From Prorocentrum cordatum (Eukaryota > Sar > Dinophyceae > Prorocentrales > Prorocentraceae), in the NCBI GenBank assembly GCA_963575745.1, contig CAUYUJ010018319.1:134501-198500 (forward strand): a stretch of DNA of 64,000 bases. Direction: 5' to 3'. Of this stretch, positions 1-10,271 are shown one piece after another. The notes under the pieces are model-generated. The model searched no databases. It was not told the DNA's origin and was given only the letters and a program-made list of their open reading frames with translations. Position numbers and translations under genes: made by a program. Numbering within the stretch: position 1 is the first letter of the stretch; each line of letters opens with the position of its first letter.

Positions 1-330
1 GCCTCTCCCTTTCCCCCCCCCCCAGACCCTCCTCCAGAAGTCTTAGACCCTCCTGGACTCTAGAAGCCTTCTCCTCCCCCTCGATCCCCTCTCCTTCCCA
101 TCTTTCTCCTCCGCCTCCTCCTCCTCCTCTTTCTCTTTCTCCTCCTTCTCCTCCTCCTCTTAATCTTCTGGATCCTCCTGCTCCTCCTCCTCCTCCTCCT
201 GCCAATCTGCTTGATCCTCCTGCTCCTCCTCCTCCTCCTCCTCCTCCTCTTCCTCCTCTTCTTATCCTCCTCCAGCCTCCTCCTTCTTCATCCCTTCTTC
301 TAAACAAGTCCTTCCTGAGTCCTTCCTGTC
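1..330. repeat. CT-rich low-complexity tract
   Basis: Nearly pure pyrimidine sequence built from CTC, CCT and TTC triplets, with short interruptions. No coding sequence is visible. On the minus strand it reads as a GAG-rich purine tract like those at 28.8 and 58.6 kb. Confidence 0.9.
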
Positions 331-429
331 GCCCCGCCAGACGTGTCCGTGGGGCCGACTGGGCGTCTCGCCTGAGGTTCCTTGACCACTGAAGACCCTG
401 CAGCTGAATGGGCAGTTTGCAGCACCTTC

Positions 430-680
430 AAGGATGGGGTACAGGGGTTTTCACAATATGGCTTTCGTTTGAGCACCGCGCACTGTAGTTTTCAAACGTT
501 GCAGAAGTATCCAAGATGGAGCACATATCGTTTTCAAATGTTGCTCTCGCCTTAGCGCCCCGCGCATTCGCGTTAAACGTTTGCAGCAGTTTCAAGAAGG
601 GCAGGGGATTGTGCATGGTTCCTTTTTAAAGTTGGACGTTCGTTTGAGGCTGGCTTTAGTTTGAAGGACAGGGTTTCGGG
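430..680 (+). repeat. Degenerate satellite units shared with 34.3-34.8 kb
   Basis: Two to three diverged units of roughly 90-110 bp. Each has a block like TTTTCAAAATGTGGCTCTCG, then CCTTAGCGCCGCGCACATTCG, then a GTTTGCAGCAGTTTCA-type block. The same blocks in the same order recur at 34300-34790, so this is a dispersed satellite family. No ORF of interest. Confidence 0.6.
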
Positions 681-829
681 ATATCAGCGGGGGCCTGAGT
701 TTCAAGATTTCTCTCAAGGATGCTGCGCCTTGCTCCTCTCCTTCTTTTTCATTATTAGCATTAGTGCTGTCGGTTTCAGTTATCTTCCCTCCTCCTCCTT
801 CTCCTCCCCCTTAAACAACGAATCCGGAG

Positions 830-1385
830 TAAGACATCCTTAGTCAGGAGTGCTTAGTCGGAAACCCTTAGTCAGGTTTCCTTACGGGGGGCTCCTTAAC
901 AAAGGAATGGCCGATCGTAAATCCGTATGTAACGCCGTTAGGAATGAATCCTTGTTCTTCAATCCCTAGTGAGGGGTATTACATGACGGATCCTTAGTAA
1001 GGGACCCTTCCAAAGGAACACATGCTTTGTATGCCTTAATCACGGATTTGTAATTCGAGCCCATCGTACATAATCCGTATTAAGGAAGTCTTCGTACGGG
1101 AGCCGTATTACTGAATCTTTAGTAAAGAGTTCACAGTAAGGAATCTTTTCGAAGATTTCTTTACCAGGGCACCCTTACTAAGGAATCCTTTCGTGCAGTG
1201 AATTTTGATTAATAGTGAATCATCATTCCCTTAATCGTGAATCATCGTTAGCCTTCGTTAGGAACCCTTTCCAAGACATCCTTCGTACGGAACCTCTTAC
1301 GGGATCCTTAGCAAAGGGGCATCTCACATAACGGATCGGGAACCCTTACTAATGATTCCTTGGTCGTGCTCTTTCGTAAGGACTC
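830..1385. repeat. AT-richer region dense in small palindromes of CCTTAGTAAGG type
   Basis: Short inverted repeats recur every few tens of bases: CCCT-AGTG-AGGG (964-975), CCTTAGTAAGG (992-1002), CTTTAGTAAAG (1117-1127), AATCTT-TTCG-AAGATT (1142-1157) and CCTTACTAAGG (1173-1183). Many half-copies such as CTTAGTCAGG lie between them. Base composition is clearly different from the GC-rich surroundings. No gene seen. Confidence 0.6.
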
Positions 1386-1480
1386 CGTAGAGCCCTGGCC
1401 CGAGGTCCCAGGGCATGAGGGCCAGTTCCGCAGCCCTCATTTTTTGCCTCACATCGGTGCTGCGATGTGCGACCACCCGT

Positions 1481-2875
1481 ATGAAGATTGCGCAATGGAA
1501 CCCTCTCTCTTTGAGCGATTATGATAGGCGACTCGCAGTGGCACAACAGCTACGCTTCGCTGATGTGGTGTTGCTTGCAGGTACTACGGTGAAGAAGCAG
1601 CGCGATGCACCTACGCACCACGACGTCTCCCTCCACGAGCAGTTCATTATGATCAAGTTTGGATGGCAGGGCCCCCGAGGAGCGATGGTCAACAAATCGT
1701 GTGGAGTGGAGATCTGGCTGAATCGGAGACGATTTCGACGGTCACAACTGGTGCACTTCTGGGCAGCCCCCCACGGGTTGCAATGACGACTGGGTGCGGT
1801 ACGAGTGAGATCAAGCCAACACGACTTCACCTTTGTGGTTAGCTATTTTCCCCCGAGGTGTACAGATGCCAAGGGCATTCCGAAGTATGAGGCGACGGTC
1901 AGGAAGCTGGTTGAACAGTTACAACTGATTACTGCGGGGACCCCTAATCGATCTACGATGATTGCGGCGACGGATCTAAATGATGGCTTGGGTATTCGGA
2001 GTGTCGACGGCATTCAGCAGGCAGTGGACAGTGAGTGTTTGGGACCTTACGGACGCAGCACAGAGCACCAGGCGGGCACCCACTACCGCGACTGGATGGA
2101 GCAACACAACCTGGCAGCGATCACGAGCTGGTATCCCTGTGGCCCGACATACTACGGCCACCGCAGTTGCAGCTATATAGATCACATGGTGATCTCCGCT
2201 CCTTGGATGGGCCGTGTGAAGCGCTGTGCTGTTGCGTACTCCCTCACACGACGGGTACGCGCGATCCCTAGTGTGGCTGTGCTGGATCACATGATTCTTG
2301 TTGCGGAGCTGGACTATGAGCTTACTTTCAGCGCGCCTGCCAACCACGGCGCACACTGGGACTACCTCTCATTGGGACGTGCGATGAATGACGAGGAGGA
2401 GGCACTCCAGTTCCGAGAGGAGGTGGAGGTGGCCCTTGCGCAACAATTGCACGACGACGGGTACCTGGAGGTGGGCGCCTGGATGCGCTCTCACACGCTC
2501 GGGACAGCCTGGGAGAAAGTGGTGGCGACGATACGCACAGCAGCCCAAGCACGGTACAGTACTACACGACAACACCGGCCGCAGTGGTACGTAGAGATGG
2601 CGAGAGAAAGGGAGGCGGCGCTGCGGGCTCGCACCAGAGCACGTGACGAGCTCGACGGCGACCTGGACAGCATCCGACGACTGCGACAGACGCCGTCCGA
2701 CGAGGAGGCGAAAGCAACACGACATGCAGAAATTATCCAGTTGGCTGTCAAGGGTCTGCCTGGGAAGGCTGTCGAGCACGCGAGTAGCTTGGGTCTCGCG
2801 CCTGACACGGCGGCAACAGTGCGCATTATGCGTTCGAGGTTTGTCGAGCCCCCCGCTCGCCAGAGCACCAGCTAG
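1481..2875 (+). pseudogene. LINE-A ORF, EEP (APE-like) endonuclease part
   Basis: N-terminal endonuclease/exonuclease/phosphatase domain of a LINE. The first Met of the domain is at 1481 and is followed by an IAQWN motif, the usual start of this fold. Later motifs are AATDLND (GDFN-like metal site, about 1970), SYIDHMVIS (about 2175) and VLDHMI (the final Asp-His pair, about 2285). One in-frame TGA at 1784-1786 splits the domain; reading continues in the same frame from 1787. The stretch 2350-2875 is the Arg-rich linker to the RT. The enzyme would nick genomic DNA to prime reverse transcription. The stop and the broken downstream frames mark it as a relic. Confidence 0.8.
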
Positions 2876-3830
2876 AGGACGCCTGCCCTGGAGGCCAACG
2901 AGATCACAGACGAGAGCGTGGTAAAGGCCATCAGGTCGTTTTCGGCAGAAGTTGCTGCTGGCCGTCGGGGCAACGCCCAGACTTGTACAAACAGCTCATA
3001 GGAGAGACTGGGGACAGGGTGGCCGTCGCCCTCTTCAGGAGTTGTGGCAAATTGCTAGCGCCTGGCCAAACCCCGCCAGAGCTACGGGCATTCATCGGAA
3101 GCAAAGATGGGTCTGAGGAAGCCTGGCCCGCGTGCTCTGCAGAGGCTATGCGGCGAATGGTCAGCAAGATCATGCTAGGCACGGGAATTGAAACACTAAG
3201 TGTGCATCTCTTGCTTCACCAGTTCGCGGTGGGAGCCAAGGCTGGCGTCGAGGTAATGCCACATCTAGTGCGCCAGTGGCGGGGCGATAGCGCCAACGAC
3301 CCAGACAAATTCATAATCAATCATGATGATGGCAACGAGCACAACGAAGTCGATCGACGCACGTTTCTCGCCCGCATGCGATCGCCCCAGGAATTCGCAA
3401 ATGACTGGAGCACATTAGCCTATAGACGTGGCCACGTACGTTTTTTACCGGGGCTGGACGATCGAGTCGCGCGCGGGCGGGCAACGGGGGTGCCCTCTCA
3501 TAGGGGCATGCTATGCTGTGGTCAAGCGCATGGTCCACGAGAGCTCGGGGTTGGTAGAGCTGCCACCGGGCGCCGTGTTGCATCTGCCTCGCATCGTGGA
3601 GCCGGTGTCCTCCGACGCAGCCCCGCTCTTTGCAGACGATGGTGTCATTGCTGGCTCGTCAGGTGAGGTGCTGCGAGCAGTGAGACACATGGAGAGAGTG
3701 ATGCCGTTGGTGGGGCCAAGATTTTCGCAGTTGCAGGTGGCGGAAGCCGCGGGTGGGGCTCAGCCAGCAGAAGACTTGTTACGCTTTGCGGCTGAAGTTT
3801 GCGACCCGATCTTGAACGGCAGTTAGGAGA
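2876..3830 (+). pseudogene. LINE-A reverse transcriptase (broken)
   Basis: RT blocks in at least two frames. From 2983 one frame carries the fingers and palm, including a QFAVGAKAGVEV block (QxGVxxGxE type, about 3220) and INHDDGNEHNEVDR (motif A region, about 3320). The frame then shifts. From 3428 a second frame carries GGQRGCPL (motif B, about 3475) and PLFADDGVIAG (FADD, motif C, about 3625). The catalytic Asp pair is kept although the frame is lost. It continues the endonuclease ORF upstream. Confidence 0.8.
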
Positions 3831-3907
3831 TACCGAAGTACCCAATCGGAGACGAGGCATTTTCGCGCGAGTATAGCGCGGCGCTTGCCACGAAGCAGAG
3901 ACGGACC

Positions 3908-4724
3908 TTGAATTTCCTTGCAGTGCTTGGCGACGCGCGCGCCACGTTCTACTTGATCAAGTTGTGCGCCAATGGCAGCCGCCTGAACTACATGATCCGG
4001 CCAACGCCGTGCAACGCCATGCTCCCGGCGGCGACAACTCTCGACGACGACGTTGCCGATGCTCTTTCCGTCGTGCGCGGGCGGGTGTTTTCGGCCGGGC
4101 GACTCGCCCGAGCCGCCTTTCGCGGTCAAGCAGGGCAGACTCGGCCTCCAGACGGTGGCAGAGCGCGCAGACGCGGCGCACGTCGCTTTCTGGTCTGCCA
4201 CCCGCGCACTCTGCGTCGGGATCCGCCCAGAGCACCGCGGTTTCGGCCAGGGCCGCGACCCGCTGCTGCGCGCGGCGATCGACTCGCTGGCCCCGAAACT
4301 GCCCGACGCGAGCGTGCTGCGCGAGGGCTCTGCTGTCGTGGTCACGCAATCCAAACTCAACGAGGATAGTGGCGCCTTCGACGCCCGCTTGTGGAAGGGC
4401 GCCGCCGAGGCTGCGGAGACAGTGCGCGTCGGCGCATTCTCAGCCCCTGGCGGCGGGCAGGAACTGGAAGGCGATTTCGCGACCACGGTTGCCCTTCGTC
4501 TGGGAGTCGACGTCGTGGATTGGGACGTCCCGTGCCCGCTGTGCGGGGAGTTGCTGGATTCAGGCGGCCTGCGCGCGCTGCCGTGTATGTCCGGGGGGGG
4601 GGGGTGCGCCAGGGCCCAGCGCAATGGAGTGCGAGACGTGTATGTCGATTTCTGCGAGCGGGCTGGGCTCCGTCCTCTGAGCGAAGCACCCCCGCATGCT
4701 GCAGGCGGTGCTCGGGCGGGATAG
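3908..4724 (+). pseudogene. LINE-A post-RT region with zinc-binding motif
   Basis: Continuation after the RT thumb in shifting frames. At about 3908-4010 one frame reads as a block typical of LINE connection regions (LGDARATFYLIKLC). From 4053 another frame runs to 4724 and ends with CPLCGELLD and a further Cys (about 4530-4590), a CPxC zinc motif usually found just before the C-terminal nuclease. A run of nine G around 4600 may be where the frame slips. Confidence 0.6.
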
Positions 4725-5220
4725 CTGGCGAAGGCCGGCGGACGTGCTGTGCATCCCCGCGCTAGCGTTGTCCAGGGGCCTCCCAGGCGGCTCGCGCGCG
4801 ATCGGAACCGAGCCGGTCTGTCTTGATTTCGCAGTCATCAATGGCTTGGGGGCGGGTCATTGGCAAGAGACACCTGCGAGGGCCTGCGCGGCAGCAGAGA
4901 AGTACGACCAGAGAAAGCGCTCCGACCAGAACGCAGAGCAGCAGTGCATGGCAGCTGGCTGCCAGTTCTGGCCGGTCGTCCACGAGACGCAGGGCGGAAC
5001 GTCCGCGGTGTCGTGCGCCGCGGTCTGGGCTGTCGCGGCGGCGGTGGGCGCCAGGGAGCGCTGGGGGCCAGCTTCTGTTCGGAGAGAGTTGCCCTCCCGC
5101 GTGGCAGCGGTGATAGCTCGCTGCGCGGCGCTGGCGCGCGGCGCGCCGCTGGCGGTCCGGCAGATCCTCGGGGCGCCCGCGCGCAGGGCGAAGTGTGAGC
5201 GAACCGCGCGTCCGGCCGCC
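4696..5220 (+). pseudogene. LINE-A C-terminal restriction-like endonuclease domain
   Basis: The frame beginning at 4696 contains RPADVLC, then LDFAVINGL (Asp), then an EKYDQRK block (Lys), then WPVVHETQGG (Glu). This D...K...E arrangement followed by GG resembles the PDDEXK-type nuclease at the C-terminus of R2-like and related LINEs. Together with the N-terminal EEP domain, LINE-A would carry two endonucleases, an architecture known from Dualen elements. The assignment rests on motif order only. Confidence 0.5.
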
Positions 5221-5227
5221 CCCCCTG

Positions 5228-5235
5228 TTGTTCTT

Positions 5236-5265
<30 letters not shown>
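5228..5265 (+). repeat. (TTC)n tract after LINE-A
   Basis: About twelve TTC units directly follow the LINE-A C-terminal domain. This may be the 3' tail of the LINE or an independent microsatellite. Confidence 0.85.
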
Positions 5266-5269
<4 letters not shown>

Positions 5270-5460
5270 CCCCATGTTATAGCACAGTGATATAGTACAG
5301 CGCCTGGCCACATGTCGCCCGGCGTGCCGGGAACGCGTCCCGCCCTTGACCGCTGGCCCTTGTGCGCCCCTCCTGCCTTGCCTAATTAGTCTTTGGCTAT
5401 CGGATCCCCCCTCTCCCTCTCCCTCTCCATGTCCCCTTCTTGCCCTTGTGTTTCTTGGCC

Positions 5461-5461
<1 letters not shown>

Positions 5462-5495
<34 letters not shown>
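5462..5495 (+). repeat. (TG)n microsatellite
   Basis: Sixteen near-perfect TG units within a C/T-rich non-coding region. Confidence 0.95.
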
Positions 5496-5794
5496 CCTCC
5501 TTCTCCCTCCCTGCTTGGCTTCCCCTCCTCGTCCCCCCGTCCGTCCGTCTGTTGGCCCGGTCTGTTCTTTCTTCTCTCTCCCATCAATCCCTCTCGCTCC
5601 TCGGCTCCTCGCTCTCCTGCCCGTTTCTCGTCCTTGCCTGGCTCGCTTTTCTTTGTTGGCTTGCCCCGCGGTCCGAATAAGAGTTGCGGCGCTGCCTGGT
5701 GAGGACCGTGGGCCTTGCCAAGTTTAGGCGGGACCGACGTTTTTTTTGGGGGGGGGGGGGATTTGTCGCGCTGGCCCTTGGGAGCGGGTCGATA

Positions 5795-5905
5795 CCTGTG
5801 GCCTCGTGGGGCCTCCTGGGGCCTCCTCGGGCTTCCTGGGACATCCTGGTGCCTCCTGGGGCCTCCCGGGCGCACCTGGGGGGCTTCTGGGGCTCCACCG
5901 ACACA
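5795..5905 (+). repeat. GGGGCCTCCT-type minisatellite
   Basis: About ten degenerate copies of a 9-12-bp unit close to TGGGGCCTCC. No gene is seen from 5266 to this point or beyond it to 5965. Confidence 0.8.
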
Positions 5906-5965
5906 GGCAAAACGCCGCCTGAGACATCCTCGCAATATGGGCCCCTTGGGGGACATGCGTGAAAC

Positions 5966-6055
5966 ACTTAGGGTTTAACCCTCATAAGAGGGGCAATATA
6001 CGGAAACATTTGTACATAGGGTTCGAACCCCAAGAGAGGGGCAACATATGGTCTA
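5966..6055 (+). repeat. TTCGAA repeat, units 1-2
   Basis: Two units of about 48 bp with a core like AGGGTTCGAACCCC, then AAGAGAGGGGCAACATA, then GGAACATTTGTACAT. Unit 1 has TTTAA in place of TTCGAA. Position 6019-6030 is the palindrome GGGTTCGAACCC, which matches the tRNA T-arm / pol III B-box pattern. Further units are at 7340-7640. Confidence 0.7.
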
Positions 6056-6130
6056 GGGCTTGGCCCCCCCCCCCCAATGCTGATGCCATTGGGCCCCCCC
6101 CCCGCGCGATGGTCCCCCCCGCCCCCCCAT

Positions 6131-6290
6131 GTGGGCGTGGCGTGGTGCTGCGCTGCGGTGCCCCCCTCCCCCCCCTGTGGATGTGGTGTGGTGCTGTGGT
6201 GGTTCAGAAGTGGGCGTGGCGTGGTGCTGCGCTGCGGTGCCCCCCTCCCCCCCCTGTGGATGTGGTGTGGTGCTCTGGTGGTTCAGAGGT
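6131..6290 (+). repeat. 79-bp tandem duplication
   Basis: Two almost identical 79-bp copies start at 6131 and 6210. Each begins GTGGGCGTGGCGTGGTGCTG and ends near GTGGTTCAGA. Their near-identity suggests a recent duplication. Poly-C blocks lie inside each copy. Confidence 0.9.
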
Positions 6291-6426
6291 CGTCGTCGTC
6301 GTCGTCGTCATCGTCGTCGTCGTCGTCGTCGTCCTCATCGTCGTCGTCGCCGTCGTCATCGTCGCCATCGTCGTCGCCGCCGCCGCCGCTGGCGTCGTCG
6401 CCGCCGCAGCCGTCGTCGTCGTCGTG

Positions 6427-6510
<84 letters not shown>

Positions 6511-6512
6511 TC
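6290..6512 (+). repeat. (GTC)n microsatellite
   Basis: Over 200 bp of GTC triplets with some GCC and ATC variants. All six frames stay open here only because of the repeat. Confidence 0.95.
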
Positions 6513-6591
6513 TGGGACCATACCATCTGGGGCGGGGGGGGCCAGGAATCCTGGGACCATACCATTTGGGGGGGGGGGCCGTGGCCAAGAG

Positions 6592-6615
6592 CCCTGGATC
6601 ATATATGATCCAGGG
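6592..6615. repeat. 24-bp perfect palindrome
   Basis: Positions 6592-6603 (CCCTGGATCATA) are the exact reverse complement of 6604-6615 (TATGATCCAGGG). It lies between two related copies of a GGGACCATACCAT / GGTATGG block (6511-6565 and 6645-6690). Confidence 0.9.
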
Positions 6616-6699
6616 TGTCGGGTGCCCACGTCCCCCCCCCAAATGATACGGGTCCCAGGGTTCCCACGTCCCCCCCAAATGGTATGGGGGGGTGGCTGG

Positions 6700-6855
6700 C
6701 GGCGACGACGACGGCAACGACGACGGCGACGACGACAGCGGCGACGACGGAGACGGCGACGGCGAAGACGAAGGGGAAGACGTTGACGACGACGACGACG
6801 ACGACGGCCACGACGACGGCGACGGCGGCGACGACGATTGCGAACACGACGACGA

Positions 6856-6891
<36 letters not shown>

Positions 6892-6905
6892 AAGACGACG
6901 ACGAT
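6700..6905 (+). repeat. (GAC)n microsatellite
   Basis: Degenerate GAC/GGC triplet repeat. It is the reverse-complement counterpart of the GTC array at 6290-6512, so the two could pair as a very large imperfect hairpin with about 190 bp between them. Confidence 0.9.
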
Positions 6906-6939
6906 GACGGCGCTACCTTTGCTGACGACTACGCCGGAG

Positions 6940-7260
6940 ACACGCACGCAAGCGCGCACGCGCCCGCACGCACGCACAAACACGCATACACACAACCACT
7001 ACGCAACACATCATACTACACCCAAAGGGAGGGGGACACGCACACACGTGCGCAAACCACCACATCACAGCACACCACCACACCACGCCACACTCACAGG
7101 GGGGGCGGGGGGGCTCGCACGTACGCACGCGCGCAAACCACCACACCACCACACCACGCCACACCCACGGGGGGGCGGCGGGGGGACACGCATGTACGCA
7201 CGCGCGCACGTGCGCAAGCCACCACACCACACCACAACACACCGCAGGAGGGGGCACCCA
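6940..7260 (+). repeat. CA-rich degenerate tandem repeat
   Basis: Units based on CACGCAC and CACCACACCAC, including three copies of a roughly 55-bp block that contains a G run followed by CGCACG, ACGCGCGCAAAC and CACCACACC. No gene. Confidence 0.75.
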
Positions 7261-7339
7261 TCATGGGGGGGGGGCTGGACACTATGCCATCTGGTGGGAA
7301 TGGAGGGGGAGGACAGACCCTGGACCATCTGCAGGAACA

Positions 7340-7406
7340 TGCGTACAATAGGGTTCGAGCGCCAAGAGAAGGGCAATCTACATATATATATATATATATG
7401 TATATG

Positions 7407-7450
<44 letters not shown>

Positions 7451-7640
7451 CGTATGTGAAAACAAGATTCAAGCTTCAAGAGAGGGGCGATCTACATGAA
7501 TATCAATCACACACGTAGGACTCGAGTCCCAGGAGAGGGGCAACATACAGGAACATATTTAAAACATGTCGGATTCGAGCCTGAGGAAAAGGGCAATGTA
7601 CAGGAACGTACGTAACACATAGGATTCGAGTTCCAAGATG
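7340..7640 (+). repeat. TTCGAA repeat, units 3-7
   Basis: Five further units of the repeat seen at 5966-6055, starting near 7348, 7467, 7518, 7570 and 7618. The core is AGGATTCGAGYCCCAAGAG, then GGGGCAAYATACAGGAACAT. A (TA)n block of about 65 bp (7381-7446) is inserted after the first of them. Confidence 0.7.
7381..7446 (+). repeat. (TA)n microsatellite
   Basis: Mostly TA dinucleotides with a few TG interruptions, inside the TTCGAA repeat array. Confidence 0.95.
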
Positions 7641-7649
7641 AGTGCGTCT

Positions 7650-9350
7650 GAGTGTGAGTGAGTCTGGGTGTGCTGAGTGAGGAGGAAGATGTGGAGGAAA
7701 ACGAGGAGGTGGGGTGTTCCAGCGCGGTCAAAGAAATAGCAAATACCCCATCTTAGGATGAAGGGGCAATGACGACGGCAGGGTTACTTTCGGCGTGCTG
7801 TAGCCCTGACCAGACCTTGGTCCTGGGGAAGGGTCCGGTCCAGGCTTCGGGAGGTCCACGTTGCGGGAGAATCACGACGTTGAAGTTTTTGGGAGGTTAT
7901 TGGTCGCCTCCAGGTGTCCGCAGAGGCCTTTGAGGGACCAACTGGGCCAACAACGTTCAAGCATTTTGCTTCGCCTTGTAATCAGCATGGGGCGACCTTC
8001 TTGCCAGGGTTGGTGCCCGCGAGGCCCCAGGAGCGCCTCGTGAGCGGTCTCCCAAACCGAAGTTCGAGTGCGATCCTTGCGTTGTTTCGAGCGCCCTTCC
8101 TCCCCCGGGGGTCTCGCGAGGGCCAGAATCGGCAGACGCAGTCTAAAGGCTTCGATCCCCGATCCCCACCGATCCTTCCCCCCTCTTTTGTCTTGGAGCT
8201 CCCAGTCTGTGCGGCGAGGCTACCTCTCACCTTGCGGTGCCATCCGCGCTGGGTCCTCCGCCCCCCTTTCAAACTTCGGAGGTCGTCCACTGACCACCTC
8301 GCCGATCCAGGCAGGGTCCAGCCTGGGCCCAGGACCGGCTTTGCCAGGATCGGTGAAGGTGCATAGTCGGCTGCGCGTAAGAGTGACCCTTCGCCGGAGG
8401 GACCTTTTGGCGCGGGCCCACGGGGGGTCTCCCCAGCACGGGCCTGCACGCTTGGGTTTGGCCTCCCTGCGGCCCCCTGGAAGCCGCGCACCAAAATGAT
8501 CCTGAGCAGCCGTGTTGCGTGCAAAGTGCTCCGTGGTGCCCACTCCCCAGTGTCGGCCATCGTGGAACTTCGGAGTCGTGCTGGCCCAGACCCTGGTTGT
8601 GTCTGCTTCGACATCGACGGGAGCGACATCGAAGGGGCGACAGGCAGCGGCAGAGAACGGGCGTGCCAACATTTCTGGAGGCAGATCCAGTCGACGGCTG
8701 TAGGGTCACTCCCTGCGCGGAGCCGACGCAGCTGGCGCCCCCCCTGCACCTGCCCATGTCCTGCGGTGCTGCACCGCGCCCTGCCGCCCACCTGTATAGC
8801 GCCTCCGGTCAACCAGCACCAGGAAGGCAGGCGGCGTCCCCACCTCCTATTGTCTTTTAGGCGAGGCGCCTGCGGCGAGCCGCCGCCGCCCCACCGGGTT
8901 TCTGGAAACGCCCAGGCGGCCAGACGTTGGGCCGAAGTCTCGCCAAGCTGTCGGACTGTGTGCTCCCCCAGCCGTTGTGGACCGAGCGTGTTCTCTGGAT
9001 GGCGGGTCGAGGGTGGAACCCAAGATGCTGTTTGGCTCAAACTGTCGCCATCCATGAGTTTTCCTCCGCAGCTCCGTTGCGGGCAAGTTGCGGCAGCGGG
9101 GCAAGCGATACATTCTGCGCCGACGCGAGCTCGCGCACTGCGGACGCAGCGCCCGGTTGCACGAAGTGGCATTCCAGAACCCAATCAGGGCGCCTCCCGT
9201 CGCACTCAGAGAGGTCCGGGAAGCTCGACCGCTGGAATCATTTGCGCGCGCGTCCTGCCGAACCGCCACAAGAAATTCCCAAACGGCGAAACAAGTGTCA
9301 TAACGCAGAACAATGTTAGCCAGCGTGGGCCCCAAACCGTGTGTTTTTAG
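7650..9350. other. GC-rich stretch without a recognised gene
   Basis: No domain could be recognised on either strand. The longest open frame is 400 codons on the minus strand (9184 to 7982). Its protein is Arg/Pro/Ser-rich with no motif I know, and frames on the plus strand (8496-9350) are equally long, so these are probably chance frames in GC-rich DNA. It could hide exons of a spliced gene. Confidence 0.4.
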
Positions 9351-9362
9351 GACTCCATTTGT

Positions 9363-9690
9363 TGCAATATGTGTGGCGCTGTATATATATATATATATGT
9401 ATGCACATATATGGATATATGATACAACTTGTGTAGAGCAACATATGTGGTGACATAGCTGTGGTGCAACATATGTAGTGCTGTATAAAGTGTGCCGTCT
9501 AATTTGGTGCAATATGTTGGCCAGTTTCGGCTGTGCAATCTATGTAGAGCAGTCCGTGTGGTGCAAGCTATGGCGCAACACATGTTGTGCAATTTATGTG
9601 CTGAAGTCCATGATGTGTAATATACGTTGTGCATTATACCTGCTGCAAGCTGCGTGGTGCAATCTATGCTGGGCAATCCGCTCTGCTGAA
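9363..9690 (+). repeat. Degenerate satellite with TGGTGCAAYMTATGT unit
   Basis: About 15 diverged units of 20-25 bp with cores such as GTGGTGCAACATATGTAG, GTGCAATCTATGTAGAGCA and GTGCAATTTATGTGCTG. A short (TA)n (9381-9400) lies near its start. AT-richer than its surroundings. Confidence 0.7.
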
Positions 9691-9717
9691 CTTGAAGTCG
9701 TCATCTCCACTGCTCGC

Positions 9718-9770
9718 GCAAACATCCCACCCACCCACCCGAAACTTGGTTTGCAAAACCTCTTAAGACC
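9718..9770 (+). repeat. R2 repeat, 5' fragment
   Basis: The first ~50 bp of the R2 family (CCCACCCACCC followed by AACTTGGTTTGCAAAACC). It is truncated by the GAC microsatellite that follows. Confidence 0.6.
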
Positions 9771-9771
9771 G

Positions 9772-10270
9772 ACTACGACGACACCGACTACGACGACACC
9801 GACGACGTCTCCGACGACTTCGACGACGACATCGACGCCGACGCCGACGACGACGAAGACGACGACGACGACGCCAACGAAGACGACGCCGAGGGAGGAG
9901 GAAGGACGACGACGGCGACAACGACGACAACGACGACAACGACGAGGGAGGAGGGAGGACGGCGACGACGCGAACGACGAAGAAGGAGAAAGGACGGCGA
10001 CGGCGACGACGACAACGACGAGGAAGGAGGGAAGACGACGACGACAACGACGACGACGACGACGGCGAAATAGGAGGGACGACGACGAGACGCCGACGAC
10101 GGACGACGACGACGACGAGGGAGGAGGAGGAAGGACGACCACGGCGACAACGACGACGGAAACGACCACGACGCCAAAGAGGACGACGACGACGAACACG
10201 AGGAAAGTCAGAGGACGACGTAGGCGACGACGACGACGACGCGGGAGGAAGGAGGGCGGCGCCGACGACG
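9772..10270 (+). repeat. (ACG)n microsatellite
   Basis: Nearly 500 bp of ACG/GAC triplets interrupted by GAGGGAGGAGG blocks. Protein-like frames here are repeat artefacts. Confidence 0.95.
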
Positions 10271-10271
10271 A

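Noticed and set aside
830-1385. Telomere-like repeats
   Set aside because: CCTTAGTAAGG and related blocks are palindromic and irregular, unlike TTTAGGG arrays.
6019-6030. tRNA gene suggested by GGGTTCGAACCC
   Set aside because: Only the T-arm-like palindrome is present; no acceptor, D or anticodon arms could be folded around it, and it recurs as a tandem unit.
5959-6995. Long open frames of Val, Ser, Arg, Asp or Thr runs on both strands
   Set aside because: They exist only because GTC/GAC microsatellites have no stop codons in any frame; similar frames occur at 9.6-10.5, 29.1, 58.6 and 59.7-60.7 kb.
7982-9184. 400-codon minus-strand ORF
   Set aside because: No recognisable motif, Arg/Pro/Ser-rich, and equally long frames on the other strand; likely chance in GC-rich DNA.
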